Counted from the first letter of the stretch, positions 1-8,873 are shown. The stretch: DNA of 64,000 nt from Pseudomonas piscis (GCF_009380155.1 NZ_WHUV01000007.1:186001-250000), one strand, 5' to 3'. The notes: a model not told the origin generated them from the sequence alone. Translations and numbers: made by a program.

Positions 1-546
1 GAAGAACGAGATCCACCAGTCCTCGAACTTCAGCTTCTCGGGCAGGGGAAACACGCGTTGGGCATCTTTCCTCCAGAGCAGGGCGCAGCCACCGGAAAGG
101 CTGCTGCCCAGCAGGTTCTTCAGATAGCTCGGTTGGGCGGGCAGCACTTGGCCAATGGTCTTGGCGGCATCGTGGTCGTAGCGGTACAGGCCACCGTAGA
201 CCGAGTTGCCAGTGGTCTTGGCCTTATCCAGGAGCTTTTGCGTTCTGCCTTGCACCAGATAGTCATCGGCGCCCAACAAGCAGATGAACTCTCCTTGGGC
301 CATTTCAAAGGCAGAGTTGAAGGCTGCGTTCTTTCCCTGGTTCTTGGGAAAGGCATGTATCTTGACCTTCGGGTTGGCAGAAAACTGGCTGCGCACCAGG
401 GAAAGGGAAGAGTCGGTCGAGCCATCATCAACTATGCAGACTTCAACATCGAGCTCTTCGCTGGCCTCTTTCAACACCGACTCAACTGCTTCGACTATAT
501 AGTCCTCCTTGTTGTACAAGGGGATCAGATATGAAACAAGGTGCAT
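1..546 (-). CDS. Family 2 glycosyltransferase (3' end outside window)
   Basis: Reading leftwards from an ATG at 546, 182 codons stay open to the window edge, so the C-terminus is missing. The N-terminus is a typical GT-A fold: a short beta strand followed by PLYNKEDYI, the nucleotide-binding VDDGSTD motif at about residues 39-45, and a metal-binding ADD at about 93-95. Such enzymes sit at the inner face of the cytoplasmic membrane and add one sugar from a nucleotide donor to a lipid-linked glycan. It is the most distal visible gene of the polysaccharide locus. Family assignment is firm; the sugar transferred cannot be told from sequence. Confidence 0.85.
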   Translation of the reverse strand, partial: MHLVSYLIPLYNKEDYIVEAVESVLKEASEELDVEVCIVDDGSTDSSLSLVRSQFSANPKVKIHAFPKNQGKNAAFNSAFEMAQGEFICLLGADDYLVQGRTQKLLDKAKTTGNSVYGGLYRYDHDAAKTIGQVLPAQPSYLKNLLGSSLSGGCALLWRKDAQRVFPLPEKLKFEDWWISFF

Positions 547-605
547 GTGAGTCCTCAATCTAACGGTGTACTTCGAAGTCAATCAGGTTCGAGCTGATAG
601 TTGTT

Positions 606-1994
606 TTAACAAGTTGCTGCCGGTTGCTTGTGGCTCACCACGGCCTTGTACAGTTCCCGCTCGGCCTGGCTATCGAACTGTGAGTTGTGCCACAACAGGG
701 TGAAGCAACCGCCCACAGCCTGGCAGATATCCTTCAGGTCGCAGAACTTCTGCAACGCCGCCTGACCAACCCCCAGCCCCATGTAATGCTGGGCCGTCAC
801 CGTGGACTCCATGGCGACCAATGGACGAATACGCAAGTCCAGTTGCCGACCCTCGAGAGGGTCGTAGGCCGGGTACTCATAGCAGGTCCCACAGCGAAAC
901 CCTACATAGTCGGCATAGCCCAGGGTGCTGTCGTAGCCTAGCCCCGCGTCGTTCCAGGCGCGCATTGTAGTGGGATGCTCCCAGCGCAGGTAGTGCATTC
1001 GCCCGCCCCAGGTCGTCTGATGGATATTTTCCTGCGCGCAGGTCTTTTTCAACCGCTGTGCCTCGGCCAGGATGTCTCCAGGGGACTGGTAGGTGTTGTA
1101 GCTGGGGTGCAGGCCGATCTCGTGGCCTCGTGCATGGATATCCCGCAACAACTGGCGAATGGCTGGATGTTCGGGTTCGTAGTCGGCATCCTTGGCCGGA
1201 TCCGTGCGGCCGCAGATGAAGTAGAAGGCGCTGACCAGCCCGTGTTGCTCCGAAATGTCCATGAGCCAGTGGAAGGTGTTTGCCGGGTCGGCCGGATGCA
1301 GCGACGTGCCGCTATTGAGGCGCACCCATGGGGCTACCAGGGCTCCCTTGATATTCCCGCGCTTGAGGACGTCGGCCAGCATCCCGCGAGCGATGCCCGT
1401 GGGCGAACGGAATCCGTAGTAGCTCGGCATGTCGACGTCATGGGACACCTTCATCGACGGCTGCTGGCGCTTGAGCACCAGTTCCGGCCAGGTCTTTTGG
1501 ATGACCTGGCCGAGAATGCCGAGCCATTCGTCCACCACGGGGCGCTCCAGGTAACCGTGCTTGAAGGCGTGGGAGGAGGTGGCGGCGAAACGCTGGTGGT
1601 TGTCCAGGTTTTCGCGGTTGGTTTCTTCCAGGCGCGACAGCATCCAGTACGTCAGGCCGAGGATGTCGTAGTGGATGTGGTAGCCGCCATCGCTTGGCTC
1701 GATCAGCGGCGAGGGCAAGTCGCTGGCTCCGGGCGCGGGTAGGGCGCGTCCCAGGGCCGGGGTCCAACCTTCCCGGGCCGCGTTCCAGCTGGTGCATGGC
1801 AGGTCCGAGTCGGCCCGGTTGAAGCTACTGGAGTCCGTTGCCAGTAGCACGCGGGCGGGGTTGTCCTCATGGCTCAGGCACAGGATGCCGGCATCCAGGA
1901 GACCGATGGAAAATGCATGGCCATAGCGTTCCGCCAGGACCTGCTGCAGCCAGCTGAGAATCGATGGGTTCGGCCAAGCCTTCTGCATAGTCAT
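606..1994 (-). CDS. Polysaccharide deacetylase family protein
   Basis: A 462-residue protein. The start is set at the ATG whose first bases overlap the stop of the upstream acyltransferase gene (ATGA, 1991-1994); a longer frame reaching 2186 lies inside that gene. The N-terminal 180 residues are a conserved but uncharacterised domain found on polysaccharide-locus deacetylases. The NodB-like catalytic part begins at MKVSHDVD (HDVD about 185-188, metal-binding first motif) and continues with HEIGLH (His about 291 and 296, second metal motif). No signal peptide is visible, so action on a cytoplasmic or membrane-anchored glycan precursor is inferred. The target is probably an N- or O-acetyl group on an O-unit sugar. 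Confidence 0.8.
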   Translation of the reverse strand: MTMQKAWPNPSILSWLQQVLAERYGHAFSIGLLDAGILCLSHEDNPARVLLATDSSSFNRADSDLPCTSWNAAREGWTPALGRALPAPGASDLPSPLIEPSDGGYHIHYDILGLTYWMLSRLEETNRENLDNHQRFAATSSHAFKHGYLERPVVDEWLGILGQVIQKTWPELVLKRQQPSMKVSHDVDMPSYYGFRSPTGIARGMLADVLKRGNIKGALVAPWVRLNSGTSLHPADPANTFHWLMDISEQHGLVSAFYFICGRTDPAKDADYEPEHPAIRQLLRDIHARGHEIGLHPSYNTYQSPGDILAEAQRLKKTCAQENIHQTTWGGRMHYLRWEHPTTMRAWNDAGLGYDSTLGYADYVGFRCGTCYEYPAYDPLEGRQLDLRIRPLVAMESTVTAQHYMGLGVGQAALQKFCDLKDICQAVGGCFTLLWHNSQFDSQAERELYKAVVSHKQPAATC

Positions 1995-2968
1995 TGTCCT
2001 GCCCTGAGTTCTTTGATGAATTGCACCGCCCTGATCATCCTGGAGGGGGTTTTCGAAACTGCGAAGTAGGGCGTTTGCACTGCCCCGAAGGCCCTGAAGA
2101 AGCGTTCGACAGGTTCGAGCATCGAGCCTTCGAAATCGAATCGCCTGGTGACCGTGGAGGCGAACTTGATGGCCTCCCACATGCACAGGCTGGTGGCGCC
2201 GCTGTTACGCAACTCAGGGTCTCCGCCACCCATCAGGTAATAGGCGCTATTGGCGTCCCAGATCAGGTAGACCCCGGCATGCCTACGGCCCTGCTCGTCC
2301 TCGGCGATGAATATCTTGCGTGCGCCATGTTCGACGCAGGCCTTGTCGAGTCGCTCGACGAAGCTCTCCGAGTAGGGCAGCGGCATGCCCTGGCGGGTAA
2401 ATACGAGGCGGTTGAGCGCCAGGAAGTCGGCGATGTCCAGGTCGTCGCGGACCCGGACCTGGAAGCGTTCGCTGGCTTTGCGCACATCGGTTCGAATATT
2501 GGCCTGGACCTCTTGCCAGAGTACGTCTTCGTTACCCAGTTCCGGGAGGACGTAGGTATAGCGAGTGGTCTGCTTGAAGCCGCGCCAGAAGAACGGCAGC
2601 CAGTTCTGCTGGCTGTAATGCCAGTTCTGGGCGTATTGGTGGAACCTGGGCAACTGGTCGATCAGGGATTCCATCAGGTCTTTCTGCTGCCCGAGCGCCT
2701 TGGCGTACTTCGCGTTGCTTTCGCGCAGCCATGGACCCAGGAACTGCGTGAGGGAGGGCTGGCCCAGCAAGGTGGAACCGCGATGTTTCTTGATCACGTA
2801 GGGCAGGGCGGCCATGACCTTGCCGCCCTTTTCCACGATGGCGACGTCCCAGTTTTCTGCACCGGCTGTAGCGTCGAGCCACCAGGCCTGGCTGAAGATA
2901 GGGATTGATTTTTCTGCTATGCAAGCGTCCCTGTAGAGTGTTTTGTTTTGCTGCATACAGAAAACCAT
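1991..2968 (-). CDS. FemAB-like / GNAT-fold acyltransferase
   Basis: A 325-residue protein (321 if the second ATG at 2956 is used; neither has a clear ribosome binding site). It resembles the FemAB/GNAT_acetyltransf_6 group: an N-terminal segment ending in SIPIFSQAWWLDATAG, a GxSLTQFLGPW-type stretch, and a C-terminal GNAT half with LMGGGDPELRNSGATSLCMWEAI. Relatives attach amino acids or acyl groups to amino sugars. It is coupled by a 4-base overlap to the deacetylase gene behind it, so the two may act in sequence, one exposing an amine and the other re-acylating it; that is an inference. The locus context points to O-antigen decoration rather than peptidoglycan. Confidence 0.75.
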   Translation of the reverse strand: MVFCMQQNKTLYRDACIAEKSIPIFSQAWWLDATAGAENWDVAIVEKGGKVMAALPYVIKKHRGSTLLGQPSLTQFLGPWLRESNAKYAKALGQQKDLMESLIDQLPRFHQYAQNWHYSQQNWLPFFWRGFKQTTRYTYVLPELGNEDVLWQEVQANIRTDVRKASERFQVRVRDDLDIADFLALNRLVFTRQGMPLPYSESFVERLDKACVEHGARKIFIAEDEQGRRHAGVYLIWDANSAYYLMGGGDPELRNSGATSLCMWEAIKFASTVTRRFDFEGSMLEPVERFFRAFGAVQTPYFAVSKTPSRMIRAVQFIKELRAGQ

Positions 2969-3091
2969 CAGTTTATTTCGGTGGCGGCAAGTATATTGTA
3001 TTTAGCTGACCTAAAATATACTTGCCTCTATACGATATGCTCCAATGTACTAGGCCGATTAACTGCTTGCCTATGTTGGAGGCTTTGTCGG

Positions 3092-3829
3092 TCAGTTGTC
3101 GGATGATTTGCGGATGATTACGTGGTACCTGTATTCGTAGTACTTAGAGCTGATGAAACTTACTTTGAGATTGAATTTCTTGCATGTTTCAAACCAGAAG
3201 TACGGTGTATAGGCAATTCCCATGCCCTGGTCTTTCCATTTGATCCACTTGTTACCACTCAGCTTGAAAGCCGCCAGTCTGGCGCAAGGTAGCATGCCTC
3301 TTATGAACGACCTGGCTTTAGCACCTGGCCCGCTCGGAGCAGGTTCTAACTGTGTTGAATAGTAGGAACCCATGTTTAAGGTCAGGTAACGAATAGGGTC
3401 GACGCAATCGAATAGATAAAACCCGCTGGCTTTCTCGTTTTTAGCAAAAATTTCAATAACCCTGGTGATCTCTGAAGGATTCAAATATTGGTTCAGGGCT
3501 CCTGTCGTAGTCCAAGTCGGAAAGTCGGATTGGGGCAGGATTTCAAAGACGTTAGCTACCTCCAGTTCTATATCGATACCATCCAGGAGCTTCTTGGCGG
3601 ACTCAATCATGGAGGCGGAGTAGTCAACACCCTTTGAGATGTTCGCTATTGGAGTAAGGTGTTGTAGTAGCTCACCAGCACCGCAACCCAAGTCGATAAT
3701 TTTTCCCTCGGCCCCAAACTCCTCGAGTACGTGCGTACACTCAAGAGCTTTCTTCTTGAAGTACTCAGTGCTGGAGAAACGATGTCCGCTATTGGTCTTG
3801 TCTTGCCAATAGTCCTTGGGGTTGCTCAT
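3092..3829 (-). CDS. Class I SAM-dependent methyltransferase
   Basis: A 245-residue protein whose SAM-binding loop is plain: IIDLGCGAGELL with DLGCGAG at about residues 46-52, followed by a motif II-like VDYSASMIESA. The rest, with a hydrophobic C-terminal third, is not typical of a named subfamily. It probably methylates a sugar hydroxyl, amine or lipid-linked glycan in this locus; some such enzymes cap the O-chain and stop elongation, but there is no direct sign of that here. The coding sequence is much richer in A and T than pse and wbp genes, which suggests a separate origin. Confidence 0.8.
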   Translation of the reverse strand: MSNPKDYWQDKTNSGHRFSSTEYFKKKALECTHVLEEFGAEGKIIDLGCGAGELLQHLTPIANISKGVDYSASMIESAKKLLDGIDIELEVANVFEILPQSDFPTWTTTGALNQYLNPSEITRVIEIFAKNEKASGFYLFDCVDPIRYLTLNMGSYYSTQLEPAPSGPGAKARSFIRGMLPCARLAAFKLSGNKWIKWKDQGMGIAYTPYFWFETCKKFNLKVSFISSKYYEYRYHVIIRKSSDN

Positions 3830-3848
3830 AATAATTATCCGCTAAAGT

Positions 3849-5366
3849 TTAGTTTTGATTTGTGCTTGGAGTTAGTTTGAGGATGGCGCTTTCTGCAGAG
3901 TGCTTGTTTTCGGACTTTGAAAAGCAACCCTCATGGCTCAATTGCTCTGAAATCGCATCAGCCCAGGACTGGCCTTCTTTTATGCGTTTTGCGATTCCAA
4001 GGTTTTGCCACTCCATATAATAGCTGCAGTTATTTTCAAGCAGCGTAGGAACGCCCTCAAGTGCAGCCTCGATCGTGACCGAAGAGTTAAGGGTGATATG
4101 CAAGTTGCTTAGTTTCAAAACATAGTCGAGTGGTAGGCCCGAGCATAAGGCTAAGTCACTATTCGTAGTCTTGAGTAAATTCGAGTAGAAGTCTTTTTTC
4201 TCCATCATTGCTGGATGTAGGCGGAACAGCCAGAATACTGACTCGAAGTCAGGGCTGCGCATTGCATCACGTAATGAATTAATGAAGTCTTCGCACTCAA
4301 TGGGTTGCAGCGTGACAAGGACCACTTGAGTACATTCAGAACGCTTTAAGTTTTGGGTCAGCGCATGATATGTCGGGAACTCGACATCCACTTCATTCAA
4401 GTACTGGCTAAAGATACGACCGCCCAAGATGCCCGAGTGAAACTCTCCACCCCATGAGTTTATGTTGGCGACATCCTCTGCTGTCCAATTCCAGAAAAGC
4501 TTGGGCAATATGTCCCATCCACCCTCAGGTACGCATCCCCAGTTTCCGTAGGCAAAATGTCCTGCCCCTTGGACTCCGTGCTGAAGATCAAGGGTCTTGA
4601 TGCCCAGTGCATTGGCGGCCGCCATGAGGGAGAAGCCAAAAATATTGTAATATGTCACGACCATTACAATCTTTGGCTGCTTTGATTCCAGGATCCTGGA
4701 AAATCGATTTTTATGAAGTTCTAGCTGCGTAAGGGATTTCTTGATTGCTTGCAAGTTAATCGAATTAGTATCGAAGCCCAATAGATTGAGCTCGTTTTTC
4801 AAGCTTTCGATAATTGCTAGATCTGTATCTTTTAGAATTGTGGATTTGTATTTGAATCCACTCATGAAAGAAATAAGTGTCAGGTGTTTCTGTATGTAGG
4901 CGGTCTTTTCCGAGCGAGGGTGGCGGTACTCGGCATCGAGTGCTAGTTCTTCGGCATAAAAAGCCAGGTTCTTGCCTGCCTTTTCGCACCAGTGTCTCAG
5001 AGGCGCGAAGAATGTATCGAAGTGCCGATCTTTTACTTTGACTCCGCGACAAGTCGAGTGTGTCAGGTAATAGACATCGCAATGCTTGCTTCGGCTTTGA
5101 TTGTTCTTCGGGTCAATGAAGTTTTCAAAAAAAGAGCTGATCGCATTCAGATATTTCTTGAATCGATCTTTTGCTCCAGCCTTGCCTTTGGTGGGTGGAA
5201 CCAGTGGGTCGTTCTCAAAACCGAGCATCATTCGTAGCAAAGGCCAGTATTGCGTGCCCTTGTAGCGCAGTGATGAAACGTCATATTTTTTTTCAAGCAT
5301 GCACAAGGTATCAAGAAAGCCTTTTTCTCTGATAACAGGTGCAGAACTACCTTCACGATCGCCCAC
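3849..5366 (-). CDS. Putative GT-B-like surface polysaccharide transferase
   Basis: A 505-residue protein with a GTG start just behind the pseI stop; the GGAG used as its ribosome site overlaps the end of pseI. I do not recognise a named family. The central LDLQHGVQGAGH (HG at about 263-264), a later FRLHPAM, and a C-terminal LNSSVTIEAALEGVP (Ser-Ser about 428-429, Glu about 433) resemble the nucleotide-binding half of GT-B enzymes such as KpsC/KpsS-type CMP-sugar transferases. No signal peptide or clear membrane span is seen. Its position directly after pseI makes it a candidate pseudaminyl (CMP-nonulosonate) transferase. The gene is AT-rich compared with pseI. Confidence 0.55.
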   Translation of the reverse strand: MGDREGSSAPVIREKGFLDTLCMLEKKYDVSSLRYKGTQYWPLLRMMLGFENDPLVPPTKGKAGAKDRFKKYLNAISSFFENFIDPKNNQSRSKHCDVYYLTHSTCRGVKVKDRHFDTFFAPLRHWCEKAGKNLAFYAEELALDAEYRHPRSEKTAYIQKHLTLISFMSGFKYKSTILKDTDLAIIESLKNELNLLGFDTNSINLQAIKKSLTQLELHKNRFSRILESKQPKIVMVVTYYNIFGFSLMAAANALGIKTLDLQHGVQGAGHFAYGNWGCVPEGGWDILPKLFWNWTAEDVANINSWGGEFHSGILGGRIFSQYLNEVDVEFPTYHALTQNLKRSECTQVVLVTLQPIECEDFINSLRDAMRSPDFESVFWLFRLHPAMMEKKDFYSNLLKTTNSDLALCSGLPLDYVLKLSNLHITLNSSVTIEAALEGVPTLLENNCSYYMEWQNLGIAKRIKEGQSWADAISEQLSHEGCFSKSENKHSAESAILKLTPSTNQN

Positions 5367-5372
5367 CAGCCG

Positions 5373-6431
5373 TTACTCCGCGACCGCTTCGAAACTGACA
5401 GCTGTGTTGGCGGCGATGTCCCGGCTGGCACGTTTGCCGACGACCTGGTCATAGCACTTGGGGGGCAGTCCGTAGCTCGGACGCACGCTGCGAATGGCGT
5501 CGGGCGTGATCAGTTCCCCAGCTTTCAGATCCTTGACGAAGTACAGGGAGCGGCGGAATTTCGCATTGCCTTGTTCGCTGGACTTGCGGGCATAGTCGAC
5601 TTTGCCCAGGGCGGACCAGGCGGTCTTGCTGTTGCGGCACAGTTCCGCCAGCTCGGCAGGTTCCAGGGAGAAGCTGTCGTCAGGACCGCCGCCGCTCCTG
5701 TCCAGGGTGAAATGTTTTTCGATGATCGAGGCGCCCAGGGCAACGCTGGCAATGGCGGTGGTGTTGTCCAGGGTGTGGTCGGACAGGCCGGTCACCAGGC
5801 CAAAGCGCTGGATCATCTCTGGAATGGTGCGCAAGTTGTAGTCGCTGGCCGGGGCAGGGTAGCCGCTCACGCAATGCAGGATCGCCAGTTCCTTGCAGCC
5901 GTTGGCCTTGGCGGTATCGATCGCTTCCTGGATTTCCTCGGCATCGGCCATGCCGGTGGAGATGATCATGGGTTTTCCGGTGCTGGCGACGTACTTGATC
6001 AACGGCAGGTCCACGGCTTCGAAAGAGGCGATCTTGTAGGCCGGGGCGTTGAGGTCCTCCAGCATGTCCACCGCAGTATTGTCGAACGGCGAACTGAAGA
6101 TGGTGATCCCGAGTTTTTCCGCATGCTGGAACAGCGGCGCATGCCAGGCCCAGGGCATGTGGGCTTCCTGGTACAGCTGGTACAGTGATTTTCCATCCCA
6201 CAGGCCGCCATGGATCTGGAACTCCTCGGAGTCGCAGTTCAGGGTGATGGTGTCGGCAGTGTAGGTTTGCAGCTTGATGGCATCGGCCCCGGCTTTTTTC
6301 GCCTCTTCGATGATCTTCAACGCGGTTTCCAGCCTTCCGTTATGGTTCGCGGAGAGCTCGGCGATGATGTAGGGAGGGGCGTCCTGGGCGATACGACGGC
6401 CGGCGATGTTGATGCTGTAGGTGTTTGACAT
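5373..6431 (-). CDS. pseI: Pseudaminic acid synthase PseI (NeuB family)
   Basis: A 352-residue protein that condenses 6-deoxy-AltdiNAc with phosphoenolpyruvate to give pseudaminic acid in the cytoplasm. The chosen ATG at 6431 starts MSNTYSINIAG; a longer frame begins inside pseH. The NeuB barrel is evident from AELSANHNG, the substrate-binding KLQTYTADT, STGMADAEEI and LSDHT, and the EKHFTLDR motif. The C-terminal 60 residues form the antifreeze-like SAF domain (RSLYFVKDLKAGE). GGLWDGKSLYQLY near residues 75-87 is the stretch that separates PseI from sialic and legionaminic acid synthases in my experience. It lies 14 bases behind pseH and is followed at once by the putative transferase. Confidence 0.92.
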   Translation of the reverse strand: MSNTYSINIAGRRIAQDAPPYIIAELSANHNGRLETALKIIEEAKKAGADAIKLQTYTADTITLNCDSEEFQIHGGLWDGKSLYQLYQEAHMPWAWHAPLFQHAEKLGITIFSSPFDNTAVDMLEDLNAPAYKIASFEAVDLPLIKYVASTGKPMIISTGMADAEEIQEAIDTAKANGCKELAILHCVSGYPAPASDYNLRTIPEMIQRFGLVTGLSDHTLDNTTAIASVALGASIIEKHFTLDRSGGGPDDSFSLEPAELAELCRNSKTAWSALGKVDYARKSSEQGNAKFRRSLYFVKDLKAGELITPDAIRSVRPSYGLPPKCYDQVVGKRASRDIAANTAVSFEAVAE

Positions 6432-6445
6432 AGCGTCGGTGTCTC

Positions 6446-6967
6446 TCAAGTATTTGATGGCCATTGAGCGGCAAGAAGGCCGAAACAGACGGTGTCGTGA
6501 TAACTCTGGCCGTCGAAATGTTGCTCGCGCAGGATGCCTTCCTGTTGAAAGCCAAGGTTGCGATGCATCTTCAATGAGCGCTCATTGTAGGCCAGCACCT
6601 GGCCGCAGACCTTGTGCAGGTTCAACTCGGTAAAGCCATGCTGCAGGGCTGCATGCCCCATGAGCCGGCCTGTGCCCTTGGGGGCTTGTGGCGCAGCATA
6701 GAAGCCCCAGTCGGCGATGCGGCCTTGTGCCGATTGGTGGAAGTTGACATAGCCGAGCGCGACACCCTCGCTTTCGAAGATCAGCAGGGAGCGCCTGGGG
6801 TCGGCATTGGCCTGTTCGAACCAGCGCGCATGCTCGGTGCGGGTGATTTCATGCTGGGTGTGCATGTAGCGACGGATGTCCTGGTGGTTGCGCCAGGCGA
6901 GCACCTGATCGATATCGTCTTCGATCATGCGTCGTATCAGCCATGGGCGATCGGATTGGCCGGTCAT
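6446..6967 (-). CDS. pseH: UDP-4-amino-4,6-dideoxy-AltNAc N-acetyltransferase PseH
   Basis: A 173-residue GNAT enzyme that acetylates the C4 amine made by PseC, using acetyl-CoA. PseH-type features are the N-terminal LAWRNHQDIRRYMHTQHEIT, which matches the RN...VR.(W/Y)M pattern of the family, and an acetyl-CoA loop in the middle (APKGTGRLMGHAAL). Length is normal. The start ATG shares one base with the stop codon of pseG (6967), so the two genes are translationally coupled, which fits the successive steps they catalyse. Confidence 0.9.
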   Translation of the reverse strand: MTGQSDRPWLIRRMIEDDIDQVLAWRNHQDIRRYMHTQHEITRTEHARWFEQANADPRRSLLIFESEGVALGYVNFHQSAQGRIADWGFYAAPQAPKGTGRLMGHAALQHGFTELNLHKVCGQVLAYNERSLKMHRNLGFQQEGILREQHFDGQSYHDTVCFGLLAAQWPSNT

Positions 6968-8088
6968 CAGGCGAGTTGCTCCAGTTTTTCCACGACGTAA
7001 TGGGCACCGGAGCCATCGGTCACTCCGGTGGCTGCCGCGATCATCTGCGCCAGCCGGGGTCCTTGCTGCAGGCTGGTCAGCAGGGCCGGCAGGCGTTCAG
7101 CGATATCCTGCGGGGTGCCGAGCAATTCTCCAGCGCCGGTTTCAGCCAGTGCATGGGCGCCAGGCCACTGGTTCTCGGCAATGACCACGGTCAGGGTGGG
7201 AAGCCCCATGCAGCAGCGTTCCCAGGAGGTTCCGCCGGCGGCGCCGATGGCCAGGTCGCTGTCGGCCATCCGCTGTGCCATGTCGCGGATATCCACCAGC
7301 ACTTCGGTGGCTACCTGCATCCGCACACATTGTTGTCGCACGCTGTCGAGCCATGGGGCGGCGCCCCCCATCACCACCCAGATGCGGCAGTCGTCCGGCA
7401 ACTGGCAGTTACCTAGTGCCTTCAGCACCTGGCCGGTGACATTGTCCTTGTCGATGCCGCCCATGCTGATCAGCAGCTGCCGGAGTTGCGGCGTTGCCCG
7501 GCGTTCCAGGCTGTATTGGCGCAATTCGGCGAATTCGGGGCGCAGCAGTGAGTAGCTCGAGCCGGCGAGTACCTGACAATGGGGCAGGACCCGAGCCTGG
7601 TAGTCCGCGGCCTGGCGACCCAGGTTCTGGTCCAGGAGCAGGTCGCTGCAGTGCGCCCGATCGGCCAGGTCGTCAATCGCCATCAGCTTGCCGCACAGTG
7701 GCCTGACGGCAGCCTCCCAACGACTATCGAGGGCGTAGTGGTCGACGATCAGCCAATCAGGTTGCAGCTCGCGCAACACCGCCGCCGACTCACTGGCGTC
7801 CTGGTTCTGAGTAACACCGAGCCATTGCTGGTGGGCGAGTTGGGGGCCGTCTGTCTCATCCGCCATCGGGGACGACGCGGGTTCGACAGGTGCAGCGGCG
7901 GGAAGCTCGTGCACTCGATGCCCCTTGGCCACGATCTGCGCCAGCAGGCCACGGGGGGCGCCACGACAGATGAAGTGGCACTCGACGCCCCGCTGGGCCA
8001 AGGCATCGGCCAGGGTGAGGCAGCGCATTACATGGCCGATGCCGATTTGCACCGAGGCATCGGCACGAAACGCAACGCGCTCGATCAT
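6967..8088 (-). CDS. pseG: UDP-2,4-diacetamido-2,4,6-trideoxy-altropyranose hydrolase PseG
   Basis: A 373-residue MurG-like GT-B hydrolase that removes UDP from the pseudaminic precursor to free 6-deoxy-AltdiNAc. The N-terminal FRADASVQIGIGHVMRC carries the catalytic His of the GxGHxxRC motif at about residue 20. The UDP-binding half contains ISMGGID and AIGAAGGTSWERCCMGLP, typical of the family. A proline- and alanine-rich insert at about residues 60-85 makes it longer than the Campylobacter enzyme. The start overlaps the end of the HisF-like gene by four bases (8085-8088). Confidence 0.92.
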   Translation of the reverse strand: MIERVAFRADASVQIGIGHVMRCLTLADALAQRGVECHFICRGAPRGLLAQIVAKGHRVHELPAAAPVEPASSPMADETDGPQLAHQQWLGVTQNQDASESAAVLRELQPDWLIVDHYALDSRWEAAVRPLCGKLMAIDDLADRAHCSDLLLDQNLGRQAADYQARVLPHCQVLAGSSYSLLRPEFAELRQYSLERRATPQLRQLLISMGGIDKDNVTGQVLKALGNCQLPDDCRIWVVMGGAAPWLDSVRQQCVRMQVATEVLVDIRDMAQRMADSDLAIGAAGGTSWERCCMGLPTLTVVIAENQWPGAHALAETGAGELLGTPQDIAERLPALLTSLQQGPRLAQMIAAATGVTDGSGAHYVVEKLEQLA

Positions 8089-8873
8089 CTAGAGCCAGCC
8101 GAGTCGAGGTATGGCTTGCGGATCGGCACACCGGCCGCGGCCAGGGCGTTCTTCGCTCCGGCTGGAGTCTGCTCGGTGAAATGGAACATGCTCGCAGCCG
8201 CGACTGCCGAGGCCCCGGCCTGGATCACGGCCTCCACCATGTGCTGGTAGTTGCCCGCGCCGCCTGAAGCGATTACCGGGATATTGACCGCCTTGACCAC
8301 GTTCTCGATGAGCGCCAGGTCGTAGCCCTGCTGGGTGCCATCACGATCGATGGAGGTGATCAGGATTTCGCCCGCCCCCCTGGCCTCGACCTCCCGGGCC
8401 CATTCGATGACCTTGCGACCGGTGGCTTGTTTGCCGGCATGGCTGAAGCACTGCCAGTCGTTACCGTCGGCTTCATGGCGTACGTCGATGCTCGCCACCA
8501 CGGATTGCGCGCCATGGCGCTTGGCGATTTCGGTCAGCAGTTCCGGGTTGCCGTAGGCCGCGGTATTGATGCAGACCTTGTCCGCGCCTGCCCGCAGCAG
8601 GCGCTGCACTTGGCCGATATGGGTGATGCCGCCGCCAACGGTCAGGGGCACGAAGCATTCCTGGCCAAAGTCGTCGACGGATTCGAAGTCCAGTTCTTCA
8701 TCCGACTTGTGGGCCACGATATCCACCAGCACGAGTTCGTCGACTTCCCGCTGGTTGTAGACCTTGATGGCGGGCATGACCGAGCCGACCCGGCGCCAGC
8801 TGTCGAAGCCAATGCCTTTCACCAGGCCCAATTGTTTCCACAACAAGGTGGGAATCACGCGAACCTTCAGCAT
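8085..8873 (-). CDS. hisF2: HisF-like amidotransferase subunit (WbuZ/HisF2)
   Basis: A 262-residue TIM barrel related to imidazole-glycerol-phosphate synthase HisF, but in a polysaccharide locus next to a HisH-like glutaminase and a PP-loop amidotransferase. In P. aeruginosa the same trio (WbpG, HisH2, HisF2) makes acetamidino groups on O-antigen sugars. The N-terminus reads RVIPTLLWKQLGLVKG, so the position of the histidine-pathway catalytic Asp11 is Leu, while the second Asp at residue 130 (ASID) remains. That supports an ammonia-conducting role rather than histidine synthesis. Its start overlaps hisH2 by seven bases and its end overlaps pseG. Confidence 0.88.
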   Translation of the reverse strand: MLKVRVIPTLLWKQLGLVKGIGFDSWRRVGSVMPAIKVYNQREVDELVLVDIVAHKSDEELDFESVDDFGQECFVPLTVGGGITHIGQVQRLLRAGADKVCINTAAYGNPELLTEIAKRHGAQSVVASIDVRHEADGNDWQCFSHAGKQATGRKVIEWAREVEARGAGEILITSIDRDGTQQGYDLALIENVVKAVNIPVIASGGAGNYQHMVEAVIQAGASAVAAASMFHFTEQTPAGAKNALAAAGVPIRKPYLDSAGSR

